NCBI RefSeq assembly: GCF_014636775.1
Contig: NZ_BMEQ01000008.1
Span: forward strand, 62,001-126,000
Reading direction: 5' to 3'
Source of the DNA: Kocuria dechangensis
GTDB taxonomy: Bacteria > Actinomycetota > Actinomycetes > Actinomycetales > Micrococcaceae
Length of the DNA: 64,000 nucleotides
A model generated the notes under the pieces. It made no database searches, was not told the DNA's origin, and was given only the letters and a program-made list of their open reading frames with translations. This document shows positions 35,079-43,699 of the stretch, piece by piece. The stretch's first letter is position 1, and the number at the start of each line of letters is the position of its first letter. The position numbers were made by a program, and so were the translations under genes.

Positions 35079-36812
35079 ATGCGCATCGCCGACACCTCCG
35101 ACCTCTGGTGGAAGCAGGCCGTCGTGTACTGCGTGGACATCGAGCGGTTCCTGGACACCGACGGCAACGGCACCGGGGACATCGCCGGGCTCGCGGAGCG
35201 CGTGGACTACCTGGCCGAGCTGGGCGTCACCTGCCTGTGGCTCATGCCGTTCTACCCCACGCCGAACCGGGACGACGGGTACGACGTCCAGGACTTCTAC
35301 GGGATCGACCATCGGCTGGGCAGCTTCGGGGACCTCGTGGAGCTCGTCCGCACCGCGCAGGACCGCGGGCTGCGGGTCATCGCCGACCTCGTCGTCAACC
35401 ACACCTCCGACCAGCACCCGTGGTTCCAGGCGGCCCGCTCGAGCACGGACAACCCCTTCCGGGACTACTACGTCTGGCGTGCGGAGGAGCCCCCGGACAC
35501 GTCCGAGAAGGCCGTGTTCCCCGACAAGGAGGACAGCATCTGGACCCGGGACGACGTCACCGGGCAGTGGTACCTGCACCGCTTCTACCGCCACCAGCCG
35601 GACCTCAACCTGGCGAACCCCAAGGTCCGGGACGAGATCGCCAAGGTCGTCGGGTTCTGGCTGCACCTCGGCCTGGACGGCTTCCGCGTCGACGGGATCC
35701 CCCAGCTCCTGACGCTCAGCCAGGGCGACGACTTCGAGAACCAGGGCGGCTTCACCGACCCGCACGGCTTCCTGCGGTCCCTGCGGAAGTTCATGAACCG
35801 CCGCAACGGCCGCGCGGCGCTGCTGGGCGAGGTCAACCTCCCGTACCAGCAGCAGCTCGAGCTGTTCGGCACCGACGACGCCGGCGAGCTGACCATGATC
35901 TTCGACTTCGTCGCCATGCAGAACCTGTACCTCTCGCTGGCCAGGCAGGACGCGGGCCCGCTGGCGACCGCGCTGCGGAACCGGCCGCGCATCCCGCAGG
36001 ACGCCCAGTGGGCCAACTTCGTGCGCAACCACGACGAGCTCACGCTGGACCAGCTCTCGGAGTCCGAGCGCCAGGAGGTCTTCGCGGCGTTCGGCCCGGA
36101 GGAGGGGATGCAGATCTACGGCCGGGGGCTGCGCCGGCGGCTGCCGCCCATGCTGGAGGGCGACGAGCAGCGGATCCGGATGGTCTACTCGCTGCTCTTC
36201 TCCCTGCCCGGGACACCGGTGGTGTACTACGGCGAGGAGATCGGGATGGGCGAGAACCTCGCCGTGGAGGGGCGCATGGCCGTGCGCACGCCCATGCAGT
36301 GGACCTCGGGCCGCAACGGCGGCTTCTCTGCCGCCGACCCGGAGGCCCTCTCCGCGCCCGTCGTCGAGGGGGAGTTCGGGCCGGCGAACGTCAACGTGGC
36401 CGCCGCCAGGAGGGCGCCGGACTCGCTGCTGAACTTCGTCACCCACCTGGCCCGCCGGTACCGGGAGTGCAGCGAGCTGGCCTGGGGCGGCGTGGAGATC
36501 CTGGACCAGCCGCGTCCGGAGGTGCTGGCCCACCGGTGCTCGTGGGAGGGCTCCAGCATCGTGGCGCTGCACAACCTGGGGGCGTCCCCCACGAAGGTGC
36601 CGCTGCGGCTGCCGGACGAGGAGGAGGGCGCCGAGCTGGTGGACCTGCTGGCCGACGGCACGTGCGCCCTCGACGGGGACTCGGCCGTGGAGCTCGGGCT
36701 GGAGGGCTACGGGTACCGCTGGCTGCGGGTCCGGCGCCCGCACGGACCCGGGACGCTCCCGGACGTCATGACCACCGTGGCCGGCTCGGGCGGAGGTTCC
36801 GGAGGAGGCTGA
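35079..36812 (+). CDS. GH13 glycoside hydrolase, trehalose-synthase-like
   Basis: 577 residues, cytoplasmic. Opens with LWWKQAVVYCVDIERF, then GVTCLWLMPFYPTPNRDDGYDV, LVVNHTSDQHPWF, nucleophile region GFRVDGIPQL, acid/base Glu in ALLGEVNLP, and VRNHDELTL. The segment RTPMQW and the long stretch around PGTPVVYYGEEIGMG closely resemble maltose/trehalose isomerases (TreS). It lacks a fused maltokinase domain and ends in an unusual Gly/Ser tail. TreS-type activity is an inference; another alpha-glucan activity is possible. ATG preceded by GAGGGAG. Confidence 0.85.
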   Translation: MRIADTSDLWWKQAVVYCVDIERFLDTDGNGTGDIAGLAERVDYLAELGVTCLWLMPFYPTPNRDDGYDVQDFYGIDHRLGSFGDLVELVRTAQDRGLRVIADLVVNHTSDQHPWFQAARSSTDNPFRDYYVWRAEEPPDTSEKAVFPDKEDSIWTRDDVTGQWYLHRFYRHQPDLNLANPKVRDEIAKVVGFWLHLGLDGFRVDGIPQLLTLSQGDDFENQGGFTDPHGFLRSLRKFMNRRNGRAALLGEVNLPYQQQLELFGTDDAGELTMIFDFVAMQNLYLSLARQDAGPLATALRNRPRIPQDAQWANFVRNHDELTLDQLSESERQEVFAAFGPEEGMQIYGRGLRRRLPPMLEGDEQRIRMVYSLLFSLPGTPVVYYGEEIGMGENLAVEGRMAVRTPMQWTSGRNGGFSAADPEALSAPVVEGEFGPANVNVAAARRAPDSLLNFVTHLARRYRECSELAWGGVEILDQPRPEVLAHRCSWEGSSIVALHNLGASPTKVPLRLPDEEEGAELVDLLADGTCALDGDSAVELGLEGYGYRWLRVRRPHGPGTLPDVMTTVAGSGGGSGGG

Positions 36813-36847
36813 CCGGCCCGCGTCCCGGGCCCGCACCGCCGCGCCGC

Positions 36848-36853
36848 TAGGCT
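36848..36853 (+). promoter_or_regulatory. coaE -10 box, leaderless type
   Basis: TAGGCT ends 6 nt before the coaE ATG; no Shine-Dalgarno is present. Confidence 0.5.
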
Positions 36854-36859
36854 GGGCCC

Positions 36860-37456
36860 ATGCTGACGATCGGACTCACGGGCGGGATCGCCTCGGGCAA
36901 ATCCACGGTGTCCCGGCGGCTCGCCGAGCTCGGCGCCACGGTGGTCGACGCCGACGCCATCGCGCGCGCCGTCCAGGAACCGGGGCAGCCGGGGCTCGAG
37001 GGCATCATCGCCGAGTTCGGGCCGTCCGTGCTCACCCCGGAGGGCCGGCTCGACCGGCAGGCCCTGGGGGCGATCGTGTTCGCCGACCCCGAGGCCCGCG
37101 CCCGCCTCAACGCCGTCATCCACCCCCTGGTCCGCAGGGAGGCCGTGCGGCTCGCCGCGGCGGCGGGGGAGGACGCGGTGGTGGTGGAGGACATCCCGCT
37201 GCTCGTGGAGACCGGCCAGCACGGACGCTTCGACCTCGTGCTCACGGTCCAGGCGCCCGCGGAGGAGCGGGTGCGGCGGATGGTCGAGGACCGGGGGATG
37301 ACCGAGGCCGACGCCCGCGCCCGGATCGCGGCGCAGGCCACGGACGAGCAGCGCGCGGCCGTCTCCGACGTCGTGCTCGTCAACGACGGGACCGTGGCGG
37401 ACCTGCTCCGGCAGGTCGACCGCTTCTGGGCGGAGCGCGTGGCGCCGCGCCGCTGA
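36860..37456 (+). CDS. coaE: Dephospho-CoA kinase
   Basis: Last step of coenzyme A synthesis, phosphorylating the 3'-OH of dephospho-CoA. 198 residues. P-loop GGIASGKST at 8-16, VDADAIAR, IHPLVRREA, and VEDIPLLVETG are present. It is the short form without the C-terminal GrpB/UPF0157 domain found in some actinobacteria. Leaderless ATG. Confidence 0.95.
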   Translation: MLTIGLTGGIASGKSTVSRRLAELGATVVDADAIARAVQEPGQPGLEGIIAEFGPSVLTPEGRLDRQALGAIVFADPEARARLNAVIHPLVRREAVRLAAAAGEDAVVVEDIPLLVETGQHGRFDLVLTVQAPAEERVRRMVEDRGMTEADARARIAAQATDEQRAAVSDVVLVNDGTVADLLRQVDRFWAERVAPRR

Positions 37457-37585
37457 GCCGCGCCCATCGAGGAGGTCAGGCACCCCACGGCGCGGTTCCC
37501 GGACGTAACAGCCCGGAGCCGACCCCGCCGCGCGCACCCCGGGGCTAGAGTGGTGACCAGCATCACAGGAGCAACGGGGGTCGCC

Positions 37586-37855
37586 ATGTCGAAGGACAAG
37601 CACACCGAGGGTGAGGGCGCGGAGCCGAGGCACCGCATCCTCGACCGGCTGAACGATCTCGCCATGCGGGTCTACGGCCCGGCCGCGCGGAGCCGGCAGG
37701 ACCTCGAGGGGACGCCGCAGAGCGCAGCCGCCCACCAGTGGTACCGGGAGGTGCAGGAGCACTTCGTCGTGGAGAAGGACGAGCACGGCAACGAGTACCT
37801 CTACCATCGGGACGACTCCGGGGAGCCCACGGACACCGGGACCTCCCGCAACTGA
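37586..37855 (+). CDS. Small charged protein, paralogue 1 of a tandem pair
   Basis: 89 residues, no membrane segment, no cysteine. It shares MSK-KHT at the start, a DRLND-A--YG segment, and a nearly identical block around residues 54-75 (HFVVEKDEHGNEYLYH) with the next gene. The C terminus is Asp/Gly/Thr-rich. ATG preceded by a weak GGGGG; the 35 bp upstream also resemble those of the next gene, so gene and control region were duplicated together. TAGAGT at 37546-37551 may be the -10 box. I do not recognise the family. Confidence 0.75.
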   Translation: MSKDKHTEGEGAEPRHRILDRLNDLAMRVYGPAARSRQDLEGTPQSAAAHQWYREVQEHFVVEKDEHGNEYLYHRDDSGEPTDTGTSRN

Positions 37856-37939
37856 CCCCCACCGCCCTGCCCCTGGGAATCGGCGGTTCGACGGCGATAA
37901 AATGGTGTCCTCCATCACGGGAGCCACCAGGGGGACGTC

Positions 37940-38215
37940 ATGTCGAAGAAGAAGCACACCTCCACGGACGACGCGCCGTCGTCGGGCTACAGCATCATCG
38001 ACCGCCTCAACGACATCGCCCTCAAGATCTACGGCGCCGCGGACCGCAGCGACCTGGACGTGGCGGGCGAGAAGCGGGCCCGCCAGGTCGAGGACTACTG
38101 CCGGGAGGTCGAGGAGCACTTCGTCGTGGAGAAGGACGAGCACGGCAACGAGTACCTCTACCACAAGGACGATTCCGCGGAGGGCACGGCGACCGGCAGC
38201 AGCCCGCACAACTGA
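37940..38215 (+). CDS. Small charged protein, paralogue 2 of a tandem pair
   Basis: 91 residues. About half of the positions match paralogue 1, with HFVVEKDEHGNEYLYH identical; the middle third differs most. One cysteine (in DYCREVEE). The upstream region repeats the catcac-ggagc-ccag/aacg-gggg pattern seen before paralogue 1. TAAAAT at 37898-37903 is a possible -10 box. The highly conserved C-terminal block suggests a binding surface, but no function can be assigned. A 13-bp hairpin follows. Confidence 0.75.
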   Translation: MSKKKHTSTDDAPSSGYSIIDRLNDIALKIYGAADRSDLDVAGEKRARQVEDYCREVEEHFVVEKDEHGNEYLYHKDDSAEGTATGSSPHN

Positions 38216-38233
38216 CGCACGGGTCTCAGCCCC

Positions 38234-38277
38234 GCGAGCGCGGCGCCACCTCCTCCACGGGGTTGCGCCGCGCTCGC
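38234..38277 (+). terminator. Terminator hairpin after small-protein pair
   Basis: Perfect 13-bp stem GCGAGCGCGGCGC (38234-38246) / GCGCCGCGCTCGC (38265-38277), 18-nt loop, 18 bp after the stop of paralogue 2. Confidence 0.7.
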
Positions 38278-38361
38278 CTGCACAACGCCCGCCCCACTTG
38301 TGCCCCGTGACGCGCGCCGGAAGCCGTGGCAGGATGAGGCCCACACACCGTGGAGGCGAGC

Positions 38362-39189
38362 ATGGGCGAGGTCAGACGACAGGCCGGACGGGCGGCCGAT
38401 GCCGCGGACGACGCCACGGACTCCCGGGGGTTCCTCCTGGCCGCACGGGCGGGCTTCGTGGCCTCCGGCCTGCTGCACGTCATGATCGGCGTCATCGCCC
38501 TGCAGGTCGCCACCGGCGGCACCGGCCAGGCCGACCAGAGCGGCGCCATCGCCCAGCTCGGCACCGCCCCGGGCGGACGCGTCCTGCTGTGGGCGTGCTT
38601 CCTCGGCTGCGCGGCCCTGGCCGTGTTCTTCCTCGCGGAGGCCCTCCTCGAGGGCCGGGGGCGCTCGGGGAAGGAGGCCCTCAAGAAACGGCTCAAGGCC
38701 GGCGGCCAGGCCGTGGTCTACGGCGCGATCGGCGCGATCTTCGGCGTCTACGCCCTCGGCGGGACCAGTGACAGCAGGGAGTCGTCGCAGTCGACCAGCG
38801 CGCAGCTCATGGCGAACCCCGCGGGCGTGGTCCTGCTGGTGGCCGTGGGGCTGGGGCTGATCGTCGCGGCCGGGTACTTCGTCCACAAGGGCGTCACGAA
38901 GAAGTTCGAGGAGAACCTGACGGCCCTGCCGCCCGGCCGGGCGGGGACCGCAGTGCGCGCCCTGGGCACCGTGGGCTACGTCGCCAAGGGGATCGCGCTT
39001 GGGGTGCTCGGCGTGCTGTTCGTCGTGGCCACCGTCAAGAGCGAGCCCGCCCAGGCCTCGGGGCTCGACGGCGCCCTCAAGTCCCTCCAGGAGCAGCCGT
39101 TCGGCGTCTGGCTGCTCGGCGCCGTGGCGCTGGGACTGATCTGCTACGGGCTGTTCATGGTGGTCCGGGCCAAGTACCAGCGGATGTGA
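38362..39189 (+). CDS. DUF1206 membrane protein
   Basis: 275 residues arranged as three similar two-helix repeats (about 20-95, 105-175 and 190-270), each beginning with an A-(R/Q)-x-G-(F/Y)-(V/A)-x-x-G pattern and six predicted membrane helices in all. This matches the DUF1206 family. The ATG at 38362 follows GGAGG with good spacing; an in-frame GTG at 38350 is less likely. Role unknown. zwf follows after 39 bp on the same strand. Confidence 0.85.
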   Translation: MGEVRRQAGRAADAADDATDSRGFLLAARAGFVASGLLHVMIGVIALQVATGGTGQADQSGAIAQLGTAPGGRVLLWACFLGCAALAVFFLAEALLEGRGRSGKEALKKRLKAGGQAVVYGAIGAIFGVYALGGTSDSRESSQSTSAQLMANPAGVVLLVAVGLGLIVAAGYFVHKGVTKKFEENLTALPPGRAGTAVRALGTVGYVAKGIALGVLGVLFVVATVKSEPAQASGLDGALKSLQEQPFGVWLLGAVALGLICYGLFMVVRAKYQRM

Positions 39190-39228
39190 GACCGCCTCGC
39201 CCCCGGGCGGTGGGAGGAGCAGGCAGTC

Positions 39229-40602
39229 ATGGACACCATCGGGACCTTGGTCGTTCTGGGCGCCACGGGCGACCTCACCTCCCGGCTGCTGCTGCCCGGC
39301 CTGGGGCGGCTGCTCACCGAACAGCCTGACCGCCGGCTCCGCCTGATCGGCGCCGACCGCGCGCCCCGCGACAGGGAGCAGTGGGTGGACACCGTCCGAG
39401 CCGCCTTCGACAGCGTCGAGGCCACCGGGCCCGCTGTGGAGCACGCCCTGGCCGGTGCCGACTACCTCGTCACCGACGCCACCGCGGCCGAGGACCTCGG
39501 CCGGGTGCTGGCCGCGGCCACCGGGATCCCCGCCCTGTACTTCGCCGTGCCCCCGGCCGTGGCCGCCCAGGCCGTCCAGGCCCTGCACCGGGTCGAGCTG
39601 CCGGAGCACACCGTGCTGGCCCTGGAGAAACCCTTCGGCGTCGACCAGCCCAGCGCCTCGGAGCTGAACCGGATGCTCGCCTCCCTGGTGCCCGAGGACC
39701 AGGTCTTCCGGGTGGACCACTTCCTGGGCAAGTCCACCGTGCTCAACGTCCTGGGCCTGCGCTTCACCAACCGTGTGTTCGAGCCGGTGCTCCACCGTGA
39801 GCACGTCGCCAAGGTCGAGATCGTCTACGACGAGTCCCTGGGGCTGGAGAACCGGGCCGGGTACTACGACCGTGCCGGGGCGATGGTCGACATGATCCAG
39901 TCCCACCTGCTGCAGGTCATGGCGCTGGTCACCATGGACGCCCCGCTGTCCGTGCACGCCACCGATCTGCGCCACACCAAGACCGAGGCGCTGCGGGCCC
40001 TGCGTCCCTGGGCGGGGGACCCCGTGGCCGCCGGCCGGCGCGCCCGCTACACCGCGGGCACCGTCGACGGCCTGCACCTGCCCTCCTACGTCGAGGAAGA
40101 CGGTGTGGACCCGGGCCGGGGGATCGAGACCCTGGCCGAGGTGACCCTCGAGTCCGCCACGTGGCGCTGGGCCGGGGTGCCCTTCGTGCTGCGCTCGGGC
40201 AAGGCCGTGGCACGCCCCCGCCGCGAGATCGCCGTGACCTTCCGGGACGTCCCCCACCAGCCGGCCGGGCTGCCCGGGGTGACCGGACCCACCGTCCTGC
40301 GCATCTGTCTGAGCCCCGACGCCATGACCCTGGAGCTGAACGTCAACGGACCCGGCGACCCCTTCGTCGTCGACCGGGCCGTCCTGACCGCCGACCTCGG
40401 CGCAGGACGGCTGACCCCCTACGGGGAGGTCCTCAACGGTCTCCTCGACCGCGACCCGACCCTGTCCATCTCCGCGGAGGCCGCCGAGCACGCCTGGGGC
40501 GTCGTCGACCAGATCCGTGAGGCGTGGACGTCCGGCCGGGTGCCCCTGGAGGAGTACCCGGCAGGGTCGGCAGGCCCCGAGCACTGGGCCTCCTCGGACT
40601 GA
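39229..40602 (+). CDS. zwf: Glucose-6-phosphate dehydrogenase
   Basis: Oxidises glucose-6-phosphate to 6-phosphogluconolactone in the oxidative pentose phosphate pathway. 457 residues, a little short for the family (about 490-515). VVLGATGDLTSRLL (NADP loop), EKPFGVDQPSA, and the active-site RVDHFLGK (161-168) with nearby YYDRAGAMVDMIQSHLLQV are present. RBS GGGAGGAG. It lies convergent to gnd, the enzyme of the third step of the same pathway. Confidence 0.95.
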   Translation: MDTIGTLVVLGATGDLTSRLLLPGLGRLLTEQPDRRLRLIGADRAPRDREQWVDTVRAAFDSVEATGPAVEHALAGADYLVTDATAAEDLGRVLAAATGIPALYFAVPPAVAAQAVQALHRVELPEHTVLALEKPFGVDQPSASELNRMLASLVPEDQVFRVDHFLGKSTVLNVLGLRFTNRVFEPVLHREHVAKVEIVYDESLGLENRAGYYDRAGAMVDMIQSHLLQVMALVTMDAPLSVHATDLRHTKTEALRALRPWAGDPVAAGRRARYTAGTVDGLHLPSYVEEDGVDPGRGIETLAEVTLESATWRWAGVPFVLRSGKAVARPRREIAVTFRDVPHQPAGLPGVTGPTVLRICLSPDAMTLELNVNGPGDPFVVDRAVLTADLGAGRLTPYGEVLNGLLDRDPTLSISAEAAEHAWGVVDQIREAWTSGRVPLEEYPAGSAGPEHWASSD

Positions 40603-40648
40603 CACCCCGCGCGCACACCGCTGTGCAGGCCGTGGAGCGGGCCCATCG

Positions 40649-40673
40649 GACCCGGCTCCGACCGAGCCGGGTC
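40649..40673. terminator. Bidirectional hairpin between zwf and gnd
   Basis: Perfect 10-bp stem GACCCGGCTC / GAGCCGGGTC with a 5-nt loop in the 82-bp gap between the convergent stop codons. Confidence 0.7.
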
Positions 40674-40684
40674 GAGGGGTGGTC

Positions 40685-41623
40685 CTACTGCTCGGCCGGG
40701 TGGGCCGGTTCCTCCCCGGGGCCGGCCTCGACGTGCTCGGGTCCGGCGGCCACGTCCTTGACCGCGTGCCCGCCGAACTGGTTGCGCATCGCGGCGATCA
40801 TCTTCATCGCCGGGGCCTCGTCCTGGCGGGAGGCGAAACGGGCGAACAGTGCGTTGGCGATGGCCGGCACCGGGACCGCCAGGTCGAGGGCGGACTCGAC
40901 GGTCCACCGGCCCTCCCCGGAGTCCTCGGCGTAGCCGGCGAGTCGGTCGAGGTGCTCGTCCTCGTTCAGCGCGTTCACCGCCAGGTCCAGCAACCAGGAC
41001 TTGATCACCGAGCCCTCGCGCCAGGAGTTGAAGGTCTCGCGCACCGAGGTGACGTGGCTTGCGGCCTCCAGCAGCTCCCAGCCCTCGGCGTAGGCCTGCA
41101 TGATCGCGTACTCGATGCCGTTGTGGACCATCTTGGCGAAGTGGCCTGCGCCGTGCTCACCGGCGTGGACGAACCCGAACTCGCCCGCGGGCTTGAGGGA
41201 GTCGAAGATCGGCTGCACCTTCGCCACGGTCTTCTCCTCACCGCCGACCATGAGCGCATAGCCCTGGGTGATGCCCCACACGCCCCCGGAGACCCCGCAG
41301 TCGAGGTACTCGATCCCTCGGCGGGCGAGCTTCTCCGCCCGCGGGGCGTCGTGGATCCACCGGGAGTTGCCGCCGTCGATGACGACGTCGCCCTCGCCCA
41401 GCAGCCCGGCCAGCTCGTCGATCACGGGGTCCACCACCGTGTCCGGCACCATCACCCACACGACCTGCGGTGCGCGGTCGATCCGCTCCACCATCGCGGC
41501 CAGGCTCTCGGCGTCCGAGAGCTCCGGGTCGGTGTCGTACCCGATGATGGTGTGCCCGGCCTGGCGCAGGCGTTCGCGCATGTTGCCGCCCATCTTGCCC
41601 AGTCCTACCAGTCCCATCTGCAT
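40685..41623 (-). CDS. gnd: 6-phosphogluconate dehydrogenase (decarboxylating), short form
   Basis: Converts 6-phosphogluconate to ribulose-5-phosphate and CO2. 312 residues, so it belongs to the short (GntZ-like) class rather than the ~470-residue class. MQMGLVGLGKMGGNM is the dinucleotide loop; VIDGGNSRW, DCGVSGGVWG and the catalytic Lys/Asn region AGHFAKMVHNGIEYA follow. Two ATG codons two residues apart; the first has GGAG upstream. Short-form enzymes are often NAD-preferring. The C-terminal 25 residues are an acidic Pro-rich tail. Confidence 0.95.
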   Translation of the reverse strand: MQMGLVGLGKMGGNMRERLRQAGHTIIGYDTDPELSDAESLAAMVERIDRAPQVVWVMVPDTVVDPVIDELAGLLGEGDVVIDGGNSRWIHDAPRAEKLARRGIEYLDCGVSGGVWGITQGYALMVGGEEKTVAKVQPIFDSLKPAGEFGFVHAGEHGAGHFAKMVHNGIEYAIMQAYAEGWELLEAASHVTSVRETFNSWREGSVIKSWLLDLAVNALNEDEHLDRLAGYAEDSGEGRWTVESALDLAVPVPAIANALFARFASRQDEAPAMKMIAAMRNQFGGHAVKDVAAGPEHVEAGPGEEPAHPAEQ

Positions 41624-41961
41624 GGTGTGCTCCGTCCTCGGTCGTATTCGGTTCCCACGGTCAGGGTCGTCAGCTCGATGCGGTGCGGTCGGACCAGATG
41701 CCACCGGCAGGGTGGTCGATCAGCGGAACGGTGCTGCCGGCGAAGGCGGCCGCGGCCCTTCCGATGATTTTCCACCCCTCTCGGACGGTTCTGCACCCCT
41801 GTCCGGCCACGCCTCCTGCCGATGCTGGACGCGCGACCTCCGGCGAGGACGCCGCGCAGCGCTCGGTCCTGGGCGCTTGGTCCCGGGCGCTCGCTCCGGG
41901 CGCTCGCCTCCCGCCGTCGAGAAATGCGCACTGCGTGCTTGCGGGCAGCGGGGATCCGGGC
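41624..41961. other. Non-coding stretch upstream of gnd
   Basis: 338 bp between the gnd start and the 3' end of the small membrane protein gene. I see no convincing gene. It contains near-copies of a CCGGGCGCTCGC motif (about 41875-41905). A CTGACG-N18-GAATAC pair on the minus strand, about 20 bp before gnd, is a weak promoter candidate. Confidence 0.6.
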
Positions 41962-42249
41962 TCAGACGTTCCCGAACGGGGACGGCCCGAGCACGAGGAG
42001 TCCGACGACCAGAGCCGTCGAGAGAACCGGGACGAGCGCGACCAGGCGCCGTCCCCGGACCGTCAGCCTGAAGATCACGGCCAGGCCGGCGACGATCAGC
42101 AGCAGCGACAGGGACCAGTTCCAGCGCCCGCCCTCGATCCCGGCGACGAGGGTCAGACCCAGGAGGAGTGTCTGGGCCGTGGCCGAGAGGAGTCCGAGGA
42201 TCACGGCCCGGTCACCGCGGCGGCGGTTCGGGATCTCGTTCGTGCCCAT
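41962..42249 (-). CDS. Small membrane protein, second of a tandem paralogous pair
   Basis: 95 residues, three predicted membrane segments (about 15-38, 44-62 and 70-90). It aligns end to end with the product of the preceding gene: shared ILGL...QTLLL...LV.G...G.W...GL.V...TV..RR...VPV.S..L...LGP.P.G. ATG at 42249, 5 bp after the stop of its paralogue, with CGGGAG upstream. No family recognised. Confidence 0.7.
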   Translation of the reverse strand: MGTNEIPNRRRGDRAVILGLLSATAQTLLLGLTLVAGIEGGRWNWSLSLLLIVAGLAVIFRLTVRGRRLVALVPVLSTALVVGLLVLGPSPFGNV

Positions 42250-42254
42250 CGGGA

Positions 42255-42557
42255 TCACGGGCTCCCGACCGGGAGCGGACCCAGGAAGGAGAGCACGAAC
42301 GCCAGGACCCCAGAGACGACAGGCACGGCGATGACGGATCGCCGCCGCTGCACCGTCATCCCGATGACGACGACCAGGCCGAGCAGCGCCAGCGCCATGG
42401 ACGCGAGATGGCTCCACCCGCCCCACATCAGGCCCAGCACCAGGATGAACAGCAGGAGCAGCGTCTGCAGCACCGCGGCGGTGAGGCCCAGCACGGTGGC
42501 CGTGGCGTCTCCGCCGTCCGGCACGGGCATCTCCACCGCTTCACCCTGGCCGTCCAT
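42255..42557 (-). CDS. Small membrane protein, first of a tandem paralogous pair
   Basis: 100 residues: a 20-residue acidic N terminus followed by three predicted membrane helices. ATG at 42557 preceded by GGGGAAGGA. It is a diverged duplicate of the gene at 41962-42249 and is co-oriented with it, so the two probably form a bicistronic unit. Transcribed divergently from the fructosamine-kinase-like gene. No function can be assigned. Confidence 0.7.
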   Translation of the reverse strand: MDGQGEAVEMPVPDGGDATATVLGLTAAVLQTLLLLFILVLGLMWGGWSHLASMALALLGLVVVIGMTVQRRRSVIAVPVVSGVLAFVLSFLGPLPVGSP

Positions 42558-42714
42558 CGCTGGGTCCTTCCCCTGGATCCTGGGAGCCCTGGCCTCGATT
42601 TTACCGCCGGAAACGCCTGCCGGGGCAGGATCTTCCGGTGCTGGGGTGTGCTCCGGGTCGGTCGGATGCCTGCGTACCGTCCTTTCGCGGAGGAGATGGA
42701 GTAGAACGGAAGGC

Positions 42715-43584
42715 ATGAGTTCCCTGGACCTGCCCCACGACCTCACCGACGGCCTCGGCGTCGAAGCGGCAGTGCCGATCAGCGGCGGTGACACCGCGGC
42801 GGCGTACCGCCTCGCGACGGCCGGCGGGCCGCTGTTCGCCAAGACGATGGCGGATCCGCCCGCCGGGATGATGGCGGTGGAGGTCGCCGGGCTGCATGCC
42901 CTGCGGGAGCACACGCCAGAGGTCCTCGGGGTGCCGGAGGTCGTGCGCTGGAACGACCGGGGCATCGTCCTGGAGTGGATCGAGGAAGCGGACGGGAGGC
43001 GTTCGCCGGGCACCGAGGAGGAGTTCGGGCGCGGGCTGGCGGCGCTGCACCGGGCGCAGGGGGAGGCCTTCGGCGCTCTCGACCCCGAGCTGCCGGGGCG
43101 GATCGGGTCCTTCGAGGTGGACATGTCCCCGACCCAGGACTGGGCGGCGTTCCTGCTGGAGCGGCGGATCCGGCCGCTGGCGCAGAAGGCCGTCGGGTCC
43201 GGCCGGATCGACCCGCGCGCCGCCGACGTCGTCGAGGAGCTCGCCCCGCGTGCACGGGAGCTGGCCGGGCCGGAGGAGGCACCGACCCTGGTGCACGGGG
43301 ACCTGTGGGCCGGCAACCGGCTCGTGGACGTCCACGGGCGGAACTGGCTTATCGATCCGTCGGCGTACTGGGGCCACCGGGAGGTGGACATCGCGATGAT
43401 GCTGCTGTTCGGCGGATTCGGGCAGGAGTGCCTGGCGGCCTACCACGTGGAGCACCCGCTCGCCCCCGGGTGGGAGGAGCGGGTGCCGTGGTACCAGCTG
43501 CCGCCGCTGCTGGTGCACGCCGTCCGGTTCGGCGGTGCGTACGGGGACGCGACGATGCGTGCGCTGCGTCGGCTGCAGCAGTGA
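42715..43584 (+). CDS. Fructosamine kinase family protein
   Basis: 289 residues with a kinase-like fold. LFAKTMADPPAGMMAVEVAGL holds the ATP-binding Lys and Glu; TLVHGDLWAGNRL (HGD at 194-196) is the catalytic loop and WLIDPSAYWGHREVDIAM the metal-binding loop, both characteristic of fructosamine-3-kinases that phosphorylate glycated amines for deglycation. ATG with CGGAAGG 5-6 nt upstream. The open frame further 5' is not coding. Confidence 0.9.
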   Translation: MSSLDLPHDLTDGLGVEAAVPISGGDTAAAYRLATAGGPLFAKTMADPPAGMMAVEVAGLHALREHTPEVLGVPEVVRWNDRGIVLEWIEEADGRRSPGTEEEFGRGLAALHRAQGEAFGALDPELPGRIGSFEVDMSPTQDWAAFLLERRIRPLAQKAVGSGRIDPRAADVVEELAPRARELAGPEEAPTLVHGDLWAGNRLVDVHGRNWLIDPSAYWGHREVDIAMMLLFGGFGQECLAAYHVEHPLAPGWEERVPWYQLPPLLVHAVRFGGAYGDATMRALRRLQQ

Positions 43585-43699
43585 CCGGCAGCGTGCGATC
43601 GCCGCCGTGTTCGCGGGATCCACGCGCGAGGGTGCCCCGCTCGGACGTCCGGTCTAGTGTGATGTGCATCCCACCCCTACCTGGCCGAAGGAGTCCACG

